Origin: Chitinophaga sp. YR627
GTDB taxonomy: Bacteria > Bacteroidota > Bacteroidia > Chitinophagales > Chitinophagaceae
NCBI RefSeq assembly: GCF_900114995.1
Contig: NZ_FOUX01000002.1
Coordinates: forward strand, 806,001 to 870,000
DNA length: 64,000 nt
Direction of reading: 5' to 3'
Of the stretch, positions 1-9,562 are shown in pieces; position 1 is the first letter of the stretch, and every line of letters begins with the position of its first letter. Below the pieces are notes generated by a model, which had not been told where the DNA came from, searched no databases, and saw nothing but the letters and a program-made list of their open reading frames with translations. A program made the position numbers and the translations under genes.

Positions 1-1146
1 TTTTCCGATCTGGTCACCATCTCCCATATCTCGTGCAAGAATCTTTCCGTCTGGACCAATGATCAGTTTTGTCGGCAAAGCAGTAACGCCATATTTGATA
101 GTGATATCGCGGGGATTAGGTTGGCGCTGCATCACCTTCTGTTGATCTACACCCGCCAGTACATGCCGCCAGATACCGATACCATCCTGTTCTATTGCTT
201 TTTTCCAGGCAGCTTCCCGTCCATCATCAGAAGCAATACCAATGATCTCCAGTCCCTTTCCTTTATACTTGTTATACCATTCTATCAGGTGCGGATGACT
301 ATGACGACAAGGCACACACCAGGAAGCCCAGAAATCCAGTATCACATATCTGCCTTTGAAATCTGATAATGACAGTTGTTTACCATCAATATCACGCACG
401 CTGAAATCAATCGCCTGTTGTCCGGGAGCCCCTGCTTCCATTCCCCGGAGTGTTTCTCCGATCGCCTTTCCTAACAGACCATGCTGCTCGGCAGGAGTAA
501 ATAGGTCATACACTTTCCTGATCTCTGCCGTACTGTAAAAAGGCATATAAAAATTCAGATAGTACTGCGTCACATACGAATGCGGATGTTCCAACATAAA
601 CGCGTAATACGTTTTATTACGCTGCTCCTGCAACTTGTCTATTTCAGCACGTTGTACTCTTTTAGCCGCCGTATCTGTTGTTTGCTTAAGTGCAGTCCGT
701 AAAGCTGTACTCTGATCATCTATAGGCTTCAGCATACCCTCCAGTGTTTCAGATTCCTGCTGGGTTTTAGAACCGCTTAATACAAGCGTTTGCAGCGCTG
801 TAGCATCACCTGTGATTTTCATGGCAGCCGGTTCTATGAAAAACACCCTGTAGTCTTTACCTGACTGTACATGTTTATCTGTTGTCTGCTGCCCCTTAAA
901 GACAAACGAGACAGACGCAGTACCCGGTCTGTTGATATTCCCCCTGATCGTAAACCGATGGTCTTTAACGGCCTTTACAACTACTACCTGTTTGTGTGCC
1001 GCATCAGTATATGCCCATCTCACACTGTCGGGATTACCGGCAGTCAATGTCCCTTCCAATACAAACTGTTTAGTTTTTTTCTGCGCAAAAGCTCCGCCTG
1101 CGGCACTGCATAATGCAGCCGCCAATAAGACATACTGTATTTTCAT
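1..1146 (-). CDS. TlpA-like thiol-disulfide oxidoreductase, 3' end cut by window edge
   Basis: Reading the minus strand from ATG at 1144-1146 gives 382 codons with no stop before the left edge, so the C-terminus is missing. Residues 1-21 form a signal peptide ending in a typical Ala-x-Ala/Gln site. About residues 22-130 look like the DUF4369 beta domain common in Bacteroidota TlpA proteins. The thioredoxin domain follows, with the active site WCVPC at residues 276-280 inside an FWASWC context. The family reduces or isomerises disulfides in the periplasm; the substrate is unknown. It starts 10 bases after the SusD stop, so it is almost certainly the last gene of the sigma/FecR/SusC/SusD run. 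The third SusCD locus at 39015-47106 has the same order, with an 11-base gap. The family call is firm; the role is inferred from position. Confidence 0.88.
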   Translation of the reverse strand, partial: MKIQYVLLAAALCSAAGGAFAQKKTKQFVLEGTLTAGNPDSVRWAYTDAAHKQVVVVKAVKDHRFTIRGNINRPGTASVSFVFKGQQTTDKHVQSGKDYRVFFIEPAAMKITGDATALQTLVLSGSKTQQESETLEGMLKPIDDQSTALRTALKQTTDTAAKRVQRAEIDKLQEQRNKTYYAFMLEHPHSYVTQYYLNFYMPFYSTAEIRKVYDLFTPAEQHGLLGKAIGETLRGMEAGAPGQQAIDFSVRDIDGKQLSLSDFKGRYVILDFWASWCVPCRHSHPHLIEWYNKYKGKGLEIIGIASDDGREAAWKKAIEQDGIGIWRHVLAGVDQQKVMQRQPNPRDITIKYGVTALPTKLIIGPDGKILARDMGDGDQIGK

Positions 1147-1156
1147 GATGATCTTT

Positions 1157-2587
1157 TTATTGCGTGTATCCCGGATTTTGTGCGCCGATCAGTGGATTGT
1201 TGACAAACTCTGAGCGCGGAATCGGGTAAATGTATTGTTCTTTATTTTTGATAGTTGGTCGCAAAGTAGTGACGGTCGTCAGCGGGAAACGCAGTAAGGC
1301 GAAGTAATACTGATCATCTTCTCCCACAAAGCTTTTCACATATTCATAGTAGCTCTGCAACAGCAGATCTTCCGGTGTGTTTGCCTGTTCAACAGCCAGA
1401 TAACTAGCTGTATTAGTCGTTGCGGTAATACCTGCGCCTGCCTGTACAGCATGTATCAGCCCTTTTGCGGTAGCCAGACTACCGCCGGAACGGATCGTCG
1501 CTTCAGCTGTCATCAGGTATACCTCAGACAAACGGATCGCATATGCCACCTCTGACAACTGCGTTGTAGTCAGTGTGGATTGCACATACTTTATAAAGTA
1601 GAAAGTACCTGCTTTATCTCCGTTGGCATTTCCGATGTACCATTGCTGACGCGGATCATTTGCCAGCATATCCTTCAGTACGGTAGTCGCTACATAAAAA
1701 GAATTACGACGCACATATACACCGCTGGTATTATAGTAATAAGCACCCTGGTTAGCCTGTGGCGTAACACCCAGTATCACTTCTTTACTGCTCAATCCCT
1801 TTGAATAAAAGATATCACGGGTACCTGGTTCCAACACATAACCACTGTTGCTGATCACATCATTACCAATCGCCGCACACTGCGCATAATCATCCTGCTG
1901 GCCCCTGGCTAACAGCACACGCATTTTCAGTGCCATCGCCGCCCACTTCGTAACATATACATTACTACCAGTTGTAGCCGCATTTTCCACCGCATAATCC
2001 AGGTCAGATAAGATAAACTGATAACTGCTCCTTACATCAGAGCGTGCCCTCGCATAAGTAGTTGAAGTAAGGAACTTGTCATGTAACAATGCCCCAAAGC
2101 TGCTGTTGATATCAAACCACTGTCCCATCAGCGACAACACCTTAAACGTGGCAAACGCACGCATAAACTTCGCTTCAGCCAGGATCTGCTCCTTTCTGCC
2201 ATTAGAAAACAAAGTGCCGCTGAGCGCAGAAACCTGGTCAATGATACCATTGGCAGCGTTCACGAGTGAATAATACCTGCCCCAGTCATTATTGAAACTG
2301 GTCCTTCCTAATACATTACTCGCTTCATTCAATGTATTACGCCCGTCATCCAGCACACCTGCCAGTATCCCCGGATTGACCTCGTTGCTTGTCCAGTTGG
2401 TATTGGTTTGTGAAGCATTGGCAAAACGATAGTACACGCCGTTAAGCGCTATATTGGCCGTCTGCTGATTGACAATCGTATTTCCCTGTACCAGCGCGTC
2501 TTTCGGCAGCTCGTCCAGCTGCTTCTGACAGCTATAGTGACTGACTGCCATCAATACGGCCGATAATATGATAATAGCTTTTTTCAT
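1157..2587 (-). CDS. SusD/RagB-family outer-membrane lipoprotein (locus 1)
   Basis: A 476-residue surface lipoprotein. The signal peptide ends at a lipobox with Cys20 (SHYSC). The body is helical and TPR-like, and the C-terminus has the family ending seen as YPIPRSE, then NP, then QNPGY. SusD proteins form a lid over the SusC barrel and help bind the nutrient before import. It begins 36 bases after the SusC stop and ends 10 bases before the TlpA-like gene, which supports one transcript. Length is normal for the family (about 450-600). No substrate can be read from the sequence, and there is no glycan-degrading enzyme nearby to suggest one. Confidence 0.92.
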   Translation of the reverse strand: MKKAIIILSAVLMAVSHYSCQKQLDELPKDALVQGNTIVNQQTANIALNGVYYRFANASQTNTNWTSNEVNPGILAGVLDDGRNTLNEASNVLGRTSFNNDWGRYYSLVNAANGIIDQVSALSGTLFSNGRKEQILAEAKFMRAFATFKVLSLMGQWFDINSSFGALLHDKFLTSTTYARARSDVRSSYQFILSDLDYAVENAATTGSNVYVTKWAAMALKMRVLLARGQQDDYAQCAAIGNDVISNSGYVLEPGTRDIFYSKGLSSKEVILGVTPQANQGAYYYNTSGVYVRRNSFYVATTVLKDMLANDPRQQWYIGNANGDKAGTFYFIKYVQSTLTTTQLSEVAYAIRLSEVYLMTAEATIRSGGSLATAKGLIHAVQAGAGITATTNTASYLAVEQANTPEDLLLQSYYEYVKSFVGEDDQYYFALLRFPLTTVTTLRPTIKNKEQYIYPIPRSEFVNNPLIGAQNPGYTQ

Positions 2588-2623
2588 CTTTAATGTCCTT
2601 TAAGATCATAATAAATCACACGC

Positions 2624-5600
2624 TTAGAATCCGAATCTGAAACCCAGTACAAACTGACGGATAGTAGGATAATTGTTGGAATCCGTATAACCATCCACAA
2701 TACTATATGGATCGTTACTCACCTCCGGATCCTGACCCGGATAATTAGTGATCGTGAACAGATTGGTAGCAGAAGCATAAATCGAAGCCGACTGCATCTT
2801 CGTCCGCTTCAGCAGCGTTTGCGAAAACTGGTAATTGAGTGTTATAGATTTCAGCTTGATAAAGGACGAACTGTAAATATCATTGCTACCGGTGAAATTG
2901 GAATTCTGTCCGTAAATAAGCCGTGGACGGTCTGATTCTTTGTTTTCAGGCGTCCAGCGATCCAGGATGCGCACACCTTTATTCGTAAGATCATTCACTG
3001 ATTTATTGGCAATATCCGCTGCATAGAGGATATGTCCACCATAGGAATAGGTCATTAAAGCTGACAGGGTGAAATTACGCCAGTTAAAGGTGTTCGTCCA
3101 TCCACCATAGAATTTAGGAGCTGCGCTTCCAATGAGTGCATATGAATCAGGGAATCCTGACAGCGGACCGCTGGTCGCCAGCGCATACATCGGATCGCCT
3201 ATATTCAGATAAGGTGAAAAGAAGGCATAGTACGGAAATGCCGCCTGATAGGCTTCCAGCTGCGCTTTATTCTGAATGATACCATTGAATGGCGTACCTA
3301 CAAACTGTCCTACAGGATAGCCTGTTCTCAATACAGTATTGGACATGATATAGCTTTGTCCACCGGAAGAAGTAACCCCATCGCCATGATTCGGATCGGT
3401 ATAATCCATATTCAGCCCCGTAACAAGACTACGGTTGAAGGACATATTCAGACTACTTCTCCAGCCTGCATGTTTACCTGTAAGCACATTACCGGAAACC
3501 TCAATTTCAAGCCCCCTGTTACGGATATCAGCCAGGTTGGCAATCACTGATGAATAAGAAGAACTGGAAGGTAACGGCTGATTAAATAACAAACCGGAAG
3601 ACTTCTTCTCATACACACCCACATTCACGACCAGACGGGACCTGAACATGGAGATATCGATACCCGCGTCCTTCTGTAAGGTTTGCTCCCATTTCACTTT
3701 GTTGTTACCCAGTTGAGAAGGGATCACCGCGTTTGTACCGTTGTAGGACACAGGCGTATACAGCGTACGGTAGAGATAGTTCCCTATATTCTGTGTACCG
3801 GTATAACCTGCACTGGCACGCAGTTTCATATCATCGATCCAGGTCAGCTTTTTCATAAATTTCTCCTGCGAGATACGCCAGCCGATACCACCGGAAGGGA
3901 AATACCCCACCCTGTTATCAGAAGAGAACTTAGAAGAAGCATCCGAACGGCCGGTAAAAGTGATCAGGTATTTATCCCTGAAAGCGTAATTAGCACGCAG
4001 ATAGAAGCTTAGTAAAGCGTTCTGAAATGCGGCAGACGTACTCGGTAATGTAACGGCAGCAGATGACAGGTTATTTAGGATAAAATCGTCCGGATAGGTT
4101 TGTCCGGAAGCCTGGAATGAATTAGACCTGTCTTCCTGCCAGGAAGTACCCGCTACTACATCCAGCCGATGATCCGGCCCGAACTGTTTATTGTAGCTCA
4201 GGGTATTTTCATACAGGTAGCTGGTCGTTTCCGTTTGCCCCTGTGACCCGACACCTCCCATAGAGCTACCTGCTCCGCTGGCAGTTTGTACCTGAACAGA
4301 AGAAGGCGTGTAGTTACGCTGGTGATACTGGTTGTAATTGATGGAAGCCTGGCTACGGAATTTCAGTCCGTTGACGATATTATATTCAAGCGCAAGCGAT
4401 CCGAGGAACAACCCATTCTTACCCTGGTTGATCCCATTTAATAATGCCAGCGGATTCTGAAACCCATTGAAATTATCCGAGTTCACCGCACTACCCGCCA
4501 GGTTGGACAATGTACCATCAGGATTGTAAGGTACCCGTGTAGGCGGCGCATACAAGGCCTGGGCATATGCACCATTGGTGATGTTGTTCGTAGAGAATGC
4601 GTAATTGATATTTGTTGTAAACTTCAACCGGGCATTGATCTGGTTATCGAGGTTCAGTTTACCGGACAGGCGTTTGAAATCAGTACCCTTTACCACGCCT
4701 TTCTGTTCTGAATAAGAAAGGGAAGTATAATAACGGGTACCCCTTCCACCACCACGTACAGAAACGTCTGTGTTCTGGGTAAGACCGTTCCTTAATACAA
4801 GCGATAACCAGTCTGTATTATCCGTACCCAGATAGGCCGGATCATTGAGGATCTTATTTGCTGTAGCCGAAGGTTGTTGCCCCATAGCTACCCTGTCAGC
4901 ATTATAGTTGGTGGCAGCTTCTTTCAGGATCATCCGGTATTGATCTGCATTCAGCACATCCGCTTTTACCGGACGGGAAACACCTGTATAATTGTTCAGT
5001 TCAAAATAGGGTTTCGTGTCCTGCGTACCCTGTTTGGTCGTGATGATCACGACGCCATTGGCGGCCTTGGAACCATAGATGGCAGTTGCAGATGCATCTT
5101 TCAGGATATCGATGGATTCAATATCATTGATGTTCAATCCTGCCAGACTATTCAGTCCGCGGGCATAAGCGCCGGAAATGGCATTGGAAGGATCACTGAA
5201 ATTGGTAGAACGCGCTACAGGATCCACTACTTCTCCAGGCGTTTTAATATAGCGGCTGGTCGGTGTGATCTGTACACCATCGATGATATACAAAGGATCA
5301 TTCCCACCAAGGATGGATGTACCACCACGTACGCGGATGTTGGCCACACCACCGGGAGAACCGTCTGACTGTATCACCTGCACGCCGGCAGCTTTACCTG
5401 CCAGACCGATATCAATAGTGGCAAAAGGGACATTCCGTATTTCATTGACGTTTACCGTAGCGACAGACCCGATGAGGTCTTTCTTCCTGGTGCTGCCATA
5501 TCCTACGACTACGACCTGGTTCAGCGCTGCGTTGGTAACCTTCAGTTGAAAATCGATAGTAGGCTGATTACCTACCATTGCTTCGCGGGTCACATATCCC

Positions 5601-6148
5601 ACAAAACTGATAACCAGTACATCCCCGATATCGGCAGGTATCGCGTATCCGCCTTTGCTGTCGGTCACGGTACCTTTACCACTGTTGCGGTTACGGATCG
5701 TTACACCTATCAGCAACTTCATGTCTTCGTCAAACACGGTTCCTTTTACAATCCGTGCCTGTTGCGGCTGAGCCGAATTGTTGCTGCTTTTTTCTGCGGA
5801 TAGCAGCACGACGTTTTTACCCATGATCTTGTAAGTGACCGGTAATCCACGTAAACAGCTATCGAGTGCTTTTTCGATCTGCGCATCTTTAAGACTGATC
5901 GTCACCTTATAATTAGCAAAGGTGGCGGCATCATAAAAAAAGTGAAAGCCAGACTGTTTACTGATCCGTTCCAGCACTTTTTCGACGGGTGTATCCTTTT
6001 CATTCAGACTGATTGCCTGACTGAAGCTGCGTGCACTTACATGCATTAGTGTGACAAGCATCAGAAAGGTGACAATTTTCAAAACCATCAGGATTCTTTT
6101 TGACAGCAGCGGGCATGGCGCTGCCATAGTAAAAGAATGGAAATTCAT
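2624..6148 (-). CDS. SusC/RagA-family TonB-dependent transporter with STN signalling domain (locus 1)
   Basis: A 1174-residue outer-membrane transporter. In order: a long signal region ending near residue 44; an STN domain at about 45-118, the part that signals to FecR-type anti-sigma factors; a carboxypeptidase-regulatory-like beta domain at about 133-210; a TonB plug with VVVVGYGS and DPLYIIDGV; and a 22-strand-type barrel ending in the aromatic tail FRFGF. It works with the SusD lipoprotein downstream to pull a bound ligand through the outer membrane using TonB energy. The STN domain and the upstream FecR and sigma genes indicate ligand-induced expression. The 199-base gap to FecR probably holds its own promoter. 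Confidence 0.93.
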   Translation of the reverse strand: MNFHSFTMAAPCPLLSKRILMVLKIVTFLMLVTLMHVSARSFSQAISLNEKDTPVEKVLERISKQSGFHFFYDAATFANYKVTISLKDAQIEKALDSCLRGLPVTYKIMGKNVVLLSAEKSSNNSAQPQQARIVKGTVFDEDMKLLIGVTIRNRNSGKGTVTDSKGGYAIPADIGDVLVISFVGYVTREAMVGNQPTIDFQLKVTNAALNQVVVVGYGSTRKKDLIGSVATVNVNEIRNVPFATIDIGLAGKAAGVQVIQSDGSPGGVANIRVRGGTSILGGNDPLYIIDGVQITPTSRYIKTPGEVVDPVARSTNFSDPSNAISGAYARGLNSLAGLNINDIESIDILKDASATAIYGSKAANGVVIITTKQGTQDTKPYFELNNYTGVSRPVKADVLNADQYRMILKEAATNYNADRVAMGQQPSATANKILNDPAYLGTDNTDWLSLVLRNGLTQNTDVSVRGGGRGTRYYTSLSYSEQKGVVKGTDFKRLSGKLNLDNQINARLKFTTNINYAFSTNNITNGAYAQALYAPPTRVPYNPDGTLSNLAGSAVNSDNFNGFQNPLALLNGINQGKNGLFLGSLALEYNIVNGLKFRSQASINYNQYHQRNYTPSSVQVQTASGAGSSMGGVGSQGQTETTSYLYENTLSYNKQFGPDHRLDVVAGTSWQEDRSNSFQASGQTYPDDFILNNLSSAAVTLPSTSAAFQNALLSFYLRANYAFRDKYLITFTGRSDASSKFSSDNRVGYFPSGGIGWRISQEKFMKKLTWIDDMKLRASAGYTGTQNIGNYLYRTLYTPVSYNGTNAVIPSQLGNNKVKWEQTLQKDAGIDISMFRSRLVVNVGVYEKKSSGLLFNQPLPSSSSYSSVIANLADIRNRGLEIEVSGNVLTGKHAGWRSSLNMSFNRSLVTGLNMDYTDPNHGDGVTSSGGQSYIMSNTVLRTGYPVGQFVGTPFNGIIQNKAQLEAYQAAFPYYAFFSPYLNIGDPMYALATSGPLSGFPDSYALIGSAAPKFYGGWTNTFNWRNFTLSALMTYSYGGHILYAADIANKSVNDLTNKGVRILDRWTPENKESDRPRLIYGQNSNFTGSNDIYSSSFIKLKSITLNYQFSQTLLKRTKMQSASIYASATNLFTITNYPGQDPEVSNDPYSIVDGYTDSNNYPTIRQFVLGFRFGF

Positions 6149-6230
6149 TACTTTTGTACTGTTTGGATTAATAAATGATAATTGCTAATCAGATTCCCGG
6201 AAGGGAGGGTTAATCCAAAGATCAATCGGC

Positions 6231-6256
6231 GTAGAAGTGTTCGTACCACTTCTGCG
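6231..6256 (-). promoter_or_regulatory. Stem-loop in the leader of the locus-1 susC
   Basis: On the plus strand GTAGAAGTG at 6231-6239 faces CACTTCTGC at 6247-6255, giving a 9-bp stem (one G-T pair) around a short loop. It lies between FecR and SusC, about 85-110 bases upstream of the SusC start, with no T-run after it. It could be a leader structure or a protein site; function is not shown. Confidence 0.35.
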
Positions 6257-6347
6257 CTTTTTCTTTGGATATAACCCCGTCCGGATGGTTGGTTTTGTTA
6301 TCTCTTCATGTTTGGCTGATTTAATAAGTTTTAGAAATTTTGGTTGA

Positions 6348-7517
6348 TCAATCCGGCACCACTGTTATCATCTTACGTGGTCCATTATCTGTTATTTTAA
6401 AATTTACCTGCAGAAGCCTGAGCATGTCCAGTACTTCGGTGATAGCTGCTCCTCGGGTGATCTCACCGGAAAAGCGCCGATCTGGTGCAGGTCCGGCATA
6501 GGTCACATCCACATCATACCACCTGCTTAGCTGTTTCATCACCTCTTCCAGTTTTGTACCATTAAATTTGAAGAGTCCGTTTTTCCAGGCAACGACCATA
6601 TCGGTATCTACGTTCCTGTTGACAGAAATGTCTGCTGCATTGACGATGGATTGTTCTCCGGGCGTCAGTTCTACCTGCCGGCGACCGTTATCGATCCTGA
6701 TCTTTCCTTCCAGTAAGGTGGTGATAATATGTCCATTGTCCCCGTAATTATTGATATTGAACTGTGTGCCCAATACCGCGATGGTTTGTCCTGCTGTATG
6801 TACGGTAAACGGCCGTCCGGGGTCGCTGGCTACCTGGAAATAAGCCTCTCCGCTCACTTCCACCTGTCGTGTATCCCCGTTAAATGCTGTTGGATAACGG
6901 ATGGAACTGGCCGCATTGAGCCATACACTTGTCCCGTCTGCCAATACCAGCTGGAATTGTCCGCCACGTGGCGTAGTAAGCGTATTATAAGTGACAGCTG
7001 TTCCGGCGCCTGCGGCATATAGCAGACTGCCGCCCTGTTGTTGTACAGCTGTTTCCCCCTCCCGGATCAGTTGGTGGCCTGTGCTGTCGAGGTTAACTTT
7101 TTCGCCGTTGGCAAGTGTAAGAACGGCTTTATTGGATCCAGGCATGATAACCGGATTGGACTGTTGTGCCAGTCTGGTATCGATCGCTGTCTGCCTGTGT
7201 TGCCAGCGGTAAATACCCAGTAATGAAAAACATAGTATAAGGACTGCCGCCGCCCACCACCAGGTACGCAGGGGATGGATAGTAGCTGTTTTCTTTTCTT
7301 CTCCTTTATCCACAGAGACGATACGTGCGACGCGTTCCTCCAGGGTGCTTTCGTCCAGCGGCTCCGTTATGGCAGCCTCCTGTTCCATCAGGGCCGCAAT
7401 CGTATCCACGGTGGCATCACCTGGCACATCAAGCCAGTGCTGCAGTTCCTGACGTTCAGCAGCCGTTAATGCCCCCCGGCGATGTTGCGCTAATAAATAA
7501 GCGATACGTTCTTCCAT
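6348..7517 (-). CDS. FecR-family anti-sigma factor (locus 1)
   Basis: A 389-residue inner-membrane regulator. The cytoplasmic N-terminal part (about 1-84) should hold the sigma factor. One membrane helix at about 86-105 starts in a WWWAAAVLIL stretch. The periplasmic FecR beta domain at about 175-280 contains GEAYFQVASD and VLGTQFNINNY. A C-terminal STN-like domain (DUF4974) at about 315-389 should contact the STN domain of the SusC partner. It lies 65 bases after the sigma gene and upstream of susC, the usual order. The family either inhibits or activates its sigma factor according to whether the outer-membrane receptor is occupied. Confidence 0.92.
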   Translation of the reverse strand: MEERIAYLLAQHRRGALTAAERQELQHWLDVPGDATVDTIAALMEQEAAITEPLDESTLEERVARIVSVDKGEEKKTATIHPLRTWWWAAAVLILCFSLLGIYRWQHRQTAIDTRLAQQSNPVIMPGSNKAVLTLANGEKVNLDSTGHQLIREGETAVQQQGGSLLYAAGAGTAVTYNTLTTPRGGQFQLVLADGTSVWLNAASSIRYPTAFNGDTRQVEVSGEAYFQVASDPGRPFTVHTAGQTIAVLGTQFNINNYGDNGHIITTLLEGKIRIDNGRRQVELTPGEQSIVNAADISVNRNVDTDMVVAWKNGLFKFNGTKLEEVMKQLSRWYDVDVTYAGPAPDRRFSGEITRGAAITEVLDMLRLLQVNFKITDNGPRKMITVVPD

Positions 7518-7582
7518 ACGCCCCCTTTACTATATAAGAAGCAGGAAACCGGAAATGGTACCATCCGGATTCCAATTTTTTT

Positions 7583-8266
7583 TCAATAATCTTTGAGGAA
7601 CAAAAAGAGAGGGATCATAAAAGTATATCCTGAAGCCGCCAGGTGTTCCCTGATCTCCTTCAGACTGATAGTTAGTACATTCTTTACGGTACGTGGGGTA
7701 ATTGACAGTGTATCGGCGATCTCCTGTATCCGGATACCCTCATCCCGGCTCATGCGATAAATACGACGGCGTTGCTCCGGCAAACGTGCTACCGCTTCTC
7801 CGATCACCCTTCTGATATCCGCCAGGTGCGCCTGATCATCCGGCGTAAGCGGCGCCAGATCCCCCTCCTTATCCATATTGATATTCAGCGTAGCCAGTTT
7901 TTCTTCATACACCAGCTGCTTCCTGAGCATAGTGAGATATTCCCGGGAAGCGACCTTGAAGATCCAGGCACTGAGATTTTCGATCTCCGGCAACTTGTCC
8001 CTGTTCAACCAGATCCTGATAAACGTTTCCTGTAAGATATCTTCTGTCTGTAATGCCGATCCGGTATATTTCCAGATGAAAGGACGGAGTTGTGGATAAT
8101 AGCGGGCATAAAGCTGCCGAAATGAAGCCTCATCGCCTTCTGCGATCAGTTGCAGCACCCCCTGTTCTATATTTGATGGTTTATCCGGCAATATTATCCC
8201 TGACGTTTTACACTCCCAAGATACAGCAACTGTTGAAAGTTTCAAGGCTCCCTGAAAACATTGCAC
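7583..8266 (-). CDS. ECF-type RNA polymerase sigma factor (locus 1)
   Basis: A sigma-70-family ECF factor with region 2 (FRQLYARYYPQLRPFIWKY, then the DILQETFIRIW motif) and region 4 (RLPEQRRRIYRMSRDEGI, then a helix-turn-helix with TPRTVKN). The longest frame starts with GTG at 8264-8266 and gives 227 residues. However, the first 25 residues do not look like the family, and a TTG at 8189-8191 preceded by AGGGATAATA gives a start just before the conserved part. I prefer the shorter start but cannot prove it. The C-terminus has a hydrophobic tail after region 4. It should drive transcription of the downstream susCD-tlpA genes under FecR control. Confidence 0.88.
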   Translation of the reverse strand: MQCFQGALKLSTVAVSWECKTSGIILPDKPSNIEQGVLQLIAEGDEASFRQLYARYYPQLRPFIWKYTGSALQTEDILQETFIRIWLNRDKLPEIENLSAWIFKVASREYLTMLRKQLVYEEKLATLNINMDKEGDLAPLTPDDQAHLADIRRVIGEAVARLPEQRRRIYRMSRDEGIRIQEIADTLSITPRTVKNVLTISLKEIREHLAASGYTFMIPLFLFLKDY

Positions 8267-8314
8267 CGTACAGCTTATCCAGCCTAACTTATGTCTGGCC
8301 TGTCTGCAGGCATT

Positions 8315-8343
8315 AAAAAAGCGCAGGTATCAACCCCGCGCTT
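8315..8343 (-). terminator. Rho-independent terminator after the 8371-9474 gene
   Basis: Read on the minus strand: AAGCGC, a 13-base loop segment, GCGCTT, then a run of T. It sits 28 bases beyond the stop of the TlpA-like gene and separates it from the sigma gene of locus 1. Confidence 0.7.
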
Positions 8344-8370
8344 CTAATTATCCTGATAATGCCGGACGTA

Positions 8371-9474
8371 TTATTGCTTCAGCACCTCCGCCAGCTTATT
8401 CCTAAGCGCCTCTCCATGCAGGTCCACAGCTACGACCTTCCCTTCAGGGTCCAGCAATAAGTTAAACGGCACGGCATTCGCCCGAAAATAACGATATATC
8501 TCCGCATCAAAGTGTCTGGGATCAATCGCGTTGACCCAGGGAAGTTGTTCTTTCTCTACGGCCTTTAACCAGTCCGCCCAGTCTCTGTCAATAGATACTC
8601 CTAACAGCGCAAACCGGTTTCCTTTATACTGCTCATACAACTCTTTCAGTAATGGTATTTCTTCTCTACAGGGGGCACACCAGGATGCCCAGAGATCAAC
8701 CAGGAGATATTTTCCTTTAAAGCCGGCAGTACTGATTGAATCTCCTGCGGCATTTAACGCCTTAAAATTCTTTATTGCCTGCCCGGCCGTTGTACGTTCA
8801 TAATATTCCAGTCGTTTTTTAACTGCCTCACCGTAAACAGTCGCTCTGTAACGTTCCGGCAATTGCCTGTAAATAGAGTCCAGCAATGATGGTGGTAAGA
8901 AATCCTTTGTCCCTGTACTCACCAGGTAAAACAAGGGCGCCAGACTTTCCGGGTATTCCCTGAACTGATCCCTCGTCATAGAAACCGCAAATTGAAACTG
9001 CTCAGCTTCGGAAGCATGGATATAACGGGGAACAAGTGCTCTGAATTTCTTTTCGTGCAGAGAGAGTACTTCATTGATAGGTCCTGCTTTCGTAAAATGG
9101 ATATTTACCATACACGCAGCCTTATCTGTTCCCAGACTGGTAATGGTAGTCGTATCAATGGTGATCTTTGTCTCCCCCGATTCCAGGTACAGCCAGTTGG
9201 ATTCTACGGGCAAATCACTATCAACAAATAATCGCGTATTCATGATACGTGGACTTGTCCCTTCGAACTGGAATTTGTTATCTTTTATAAGCACCGTATC
9301 TATATGGTCATTCCAATCGAGATAGATCCTTCCTTTATAATTCAGCGATGTACCGCGGATGATAAACTTTTCCTGTGCATAACTGACAGATATAAAAGAA
9401 CAAAACAGTAATACAATGAGTGTACTGAATAATTTGTACGGGATAAACTGTCTGTGATGAACGTTTATTGGCAT
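8371..9474 (-). CDS. TlpA-like thiol-disulfide oxidoreductase
   Basis: A 367-residue secreted thioredoxin-fold protein. The signal peptide ends near residue 34 (SVSYAQ). An N-terminal beta domain resembling DUF4369 follows, then a helical linker, then the thioredoxin domain with active-site WCAPC at residues 265-269 in LWASWCAPC. A second ATG further in was not preferred because the signal peptide needs the full start. It is on the same strand as locus 1 but a terminator separates it from the sigma gene, so it is probably its own transcript. Its start faces the MORN/hydrolase gene, with a short divergent promoter region between. Its substrate is unknown. Confidence 0.88.
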   Translation of the reverse strand: MPINVHHRQFIPYKLFSTLIVLLFCSFISVSYAQEKFIIRGTSLNYKGRIYLDWNDHIDTVLIKDNKFQFEGTSPRIMNTRLFVDSDLPVESNWLYLESGETKITIDTTTITSLGTDKAACMVNIHFTKAGPINEVLSLHEKKFRALVPRYIHASEAEQFQFAVSMTRDQFREYPESLAPLFYLVSTGTKDFLPPSLLDSIYRQLPERYRATVYGEAVKKRLEYYERTTAGQAIKNFKALNAAGDSISTAGFKGKYLLVDLWASWCAPCREEIPLLKELYEQYKGNRFALLGVSIDRDWADWLKAVEKEQLPWVNAIDPRHFDAEIYRYFRANAVPFNLLLDPEGKVVAVDLHGEALRNKLAEVLKQ

Positions 9475-9562
9475 ACTTTCGGGTTGTTGGGTCTTGTGGT
9501 GTTGGCTAAATATACAAAATCCGGTTGCTAAACCCCTTACTATTTACAGCCATACAAAATAT

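Noticed and set aside
4874..5368. 164-residue open frame on the plus strand inside susC of locus 1
   Set aside because: Antisense to a conserved coding region (plug and barrel), no family resemblance, no promoter; a shadow of the real gene.
8192..8266. The first 25 residues of the locus-1 sigma factor as genuine protein
   Set aside because: They do not resemble the family and depend on a GTG start; a TTG at 8189-8191 next to the conserved region fits better, so the extension is doubtful.
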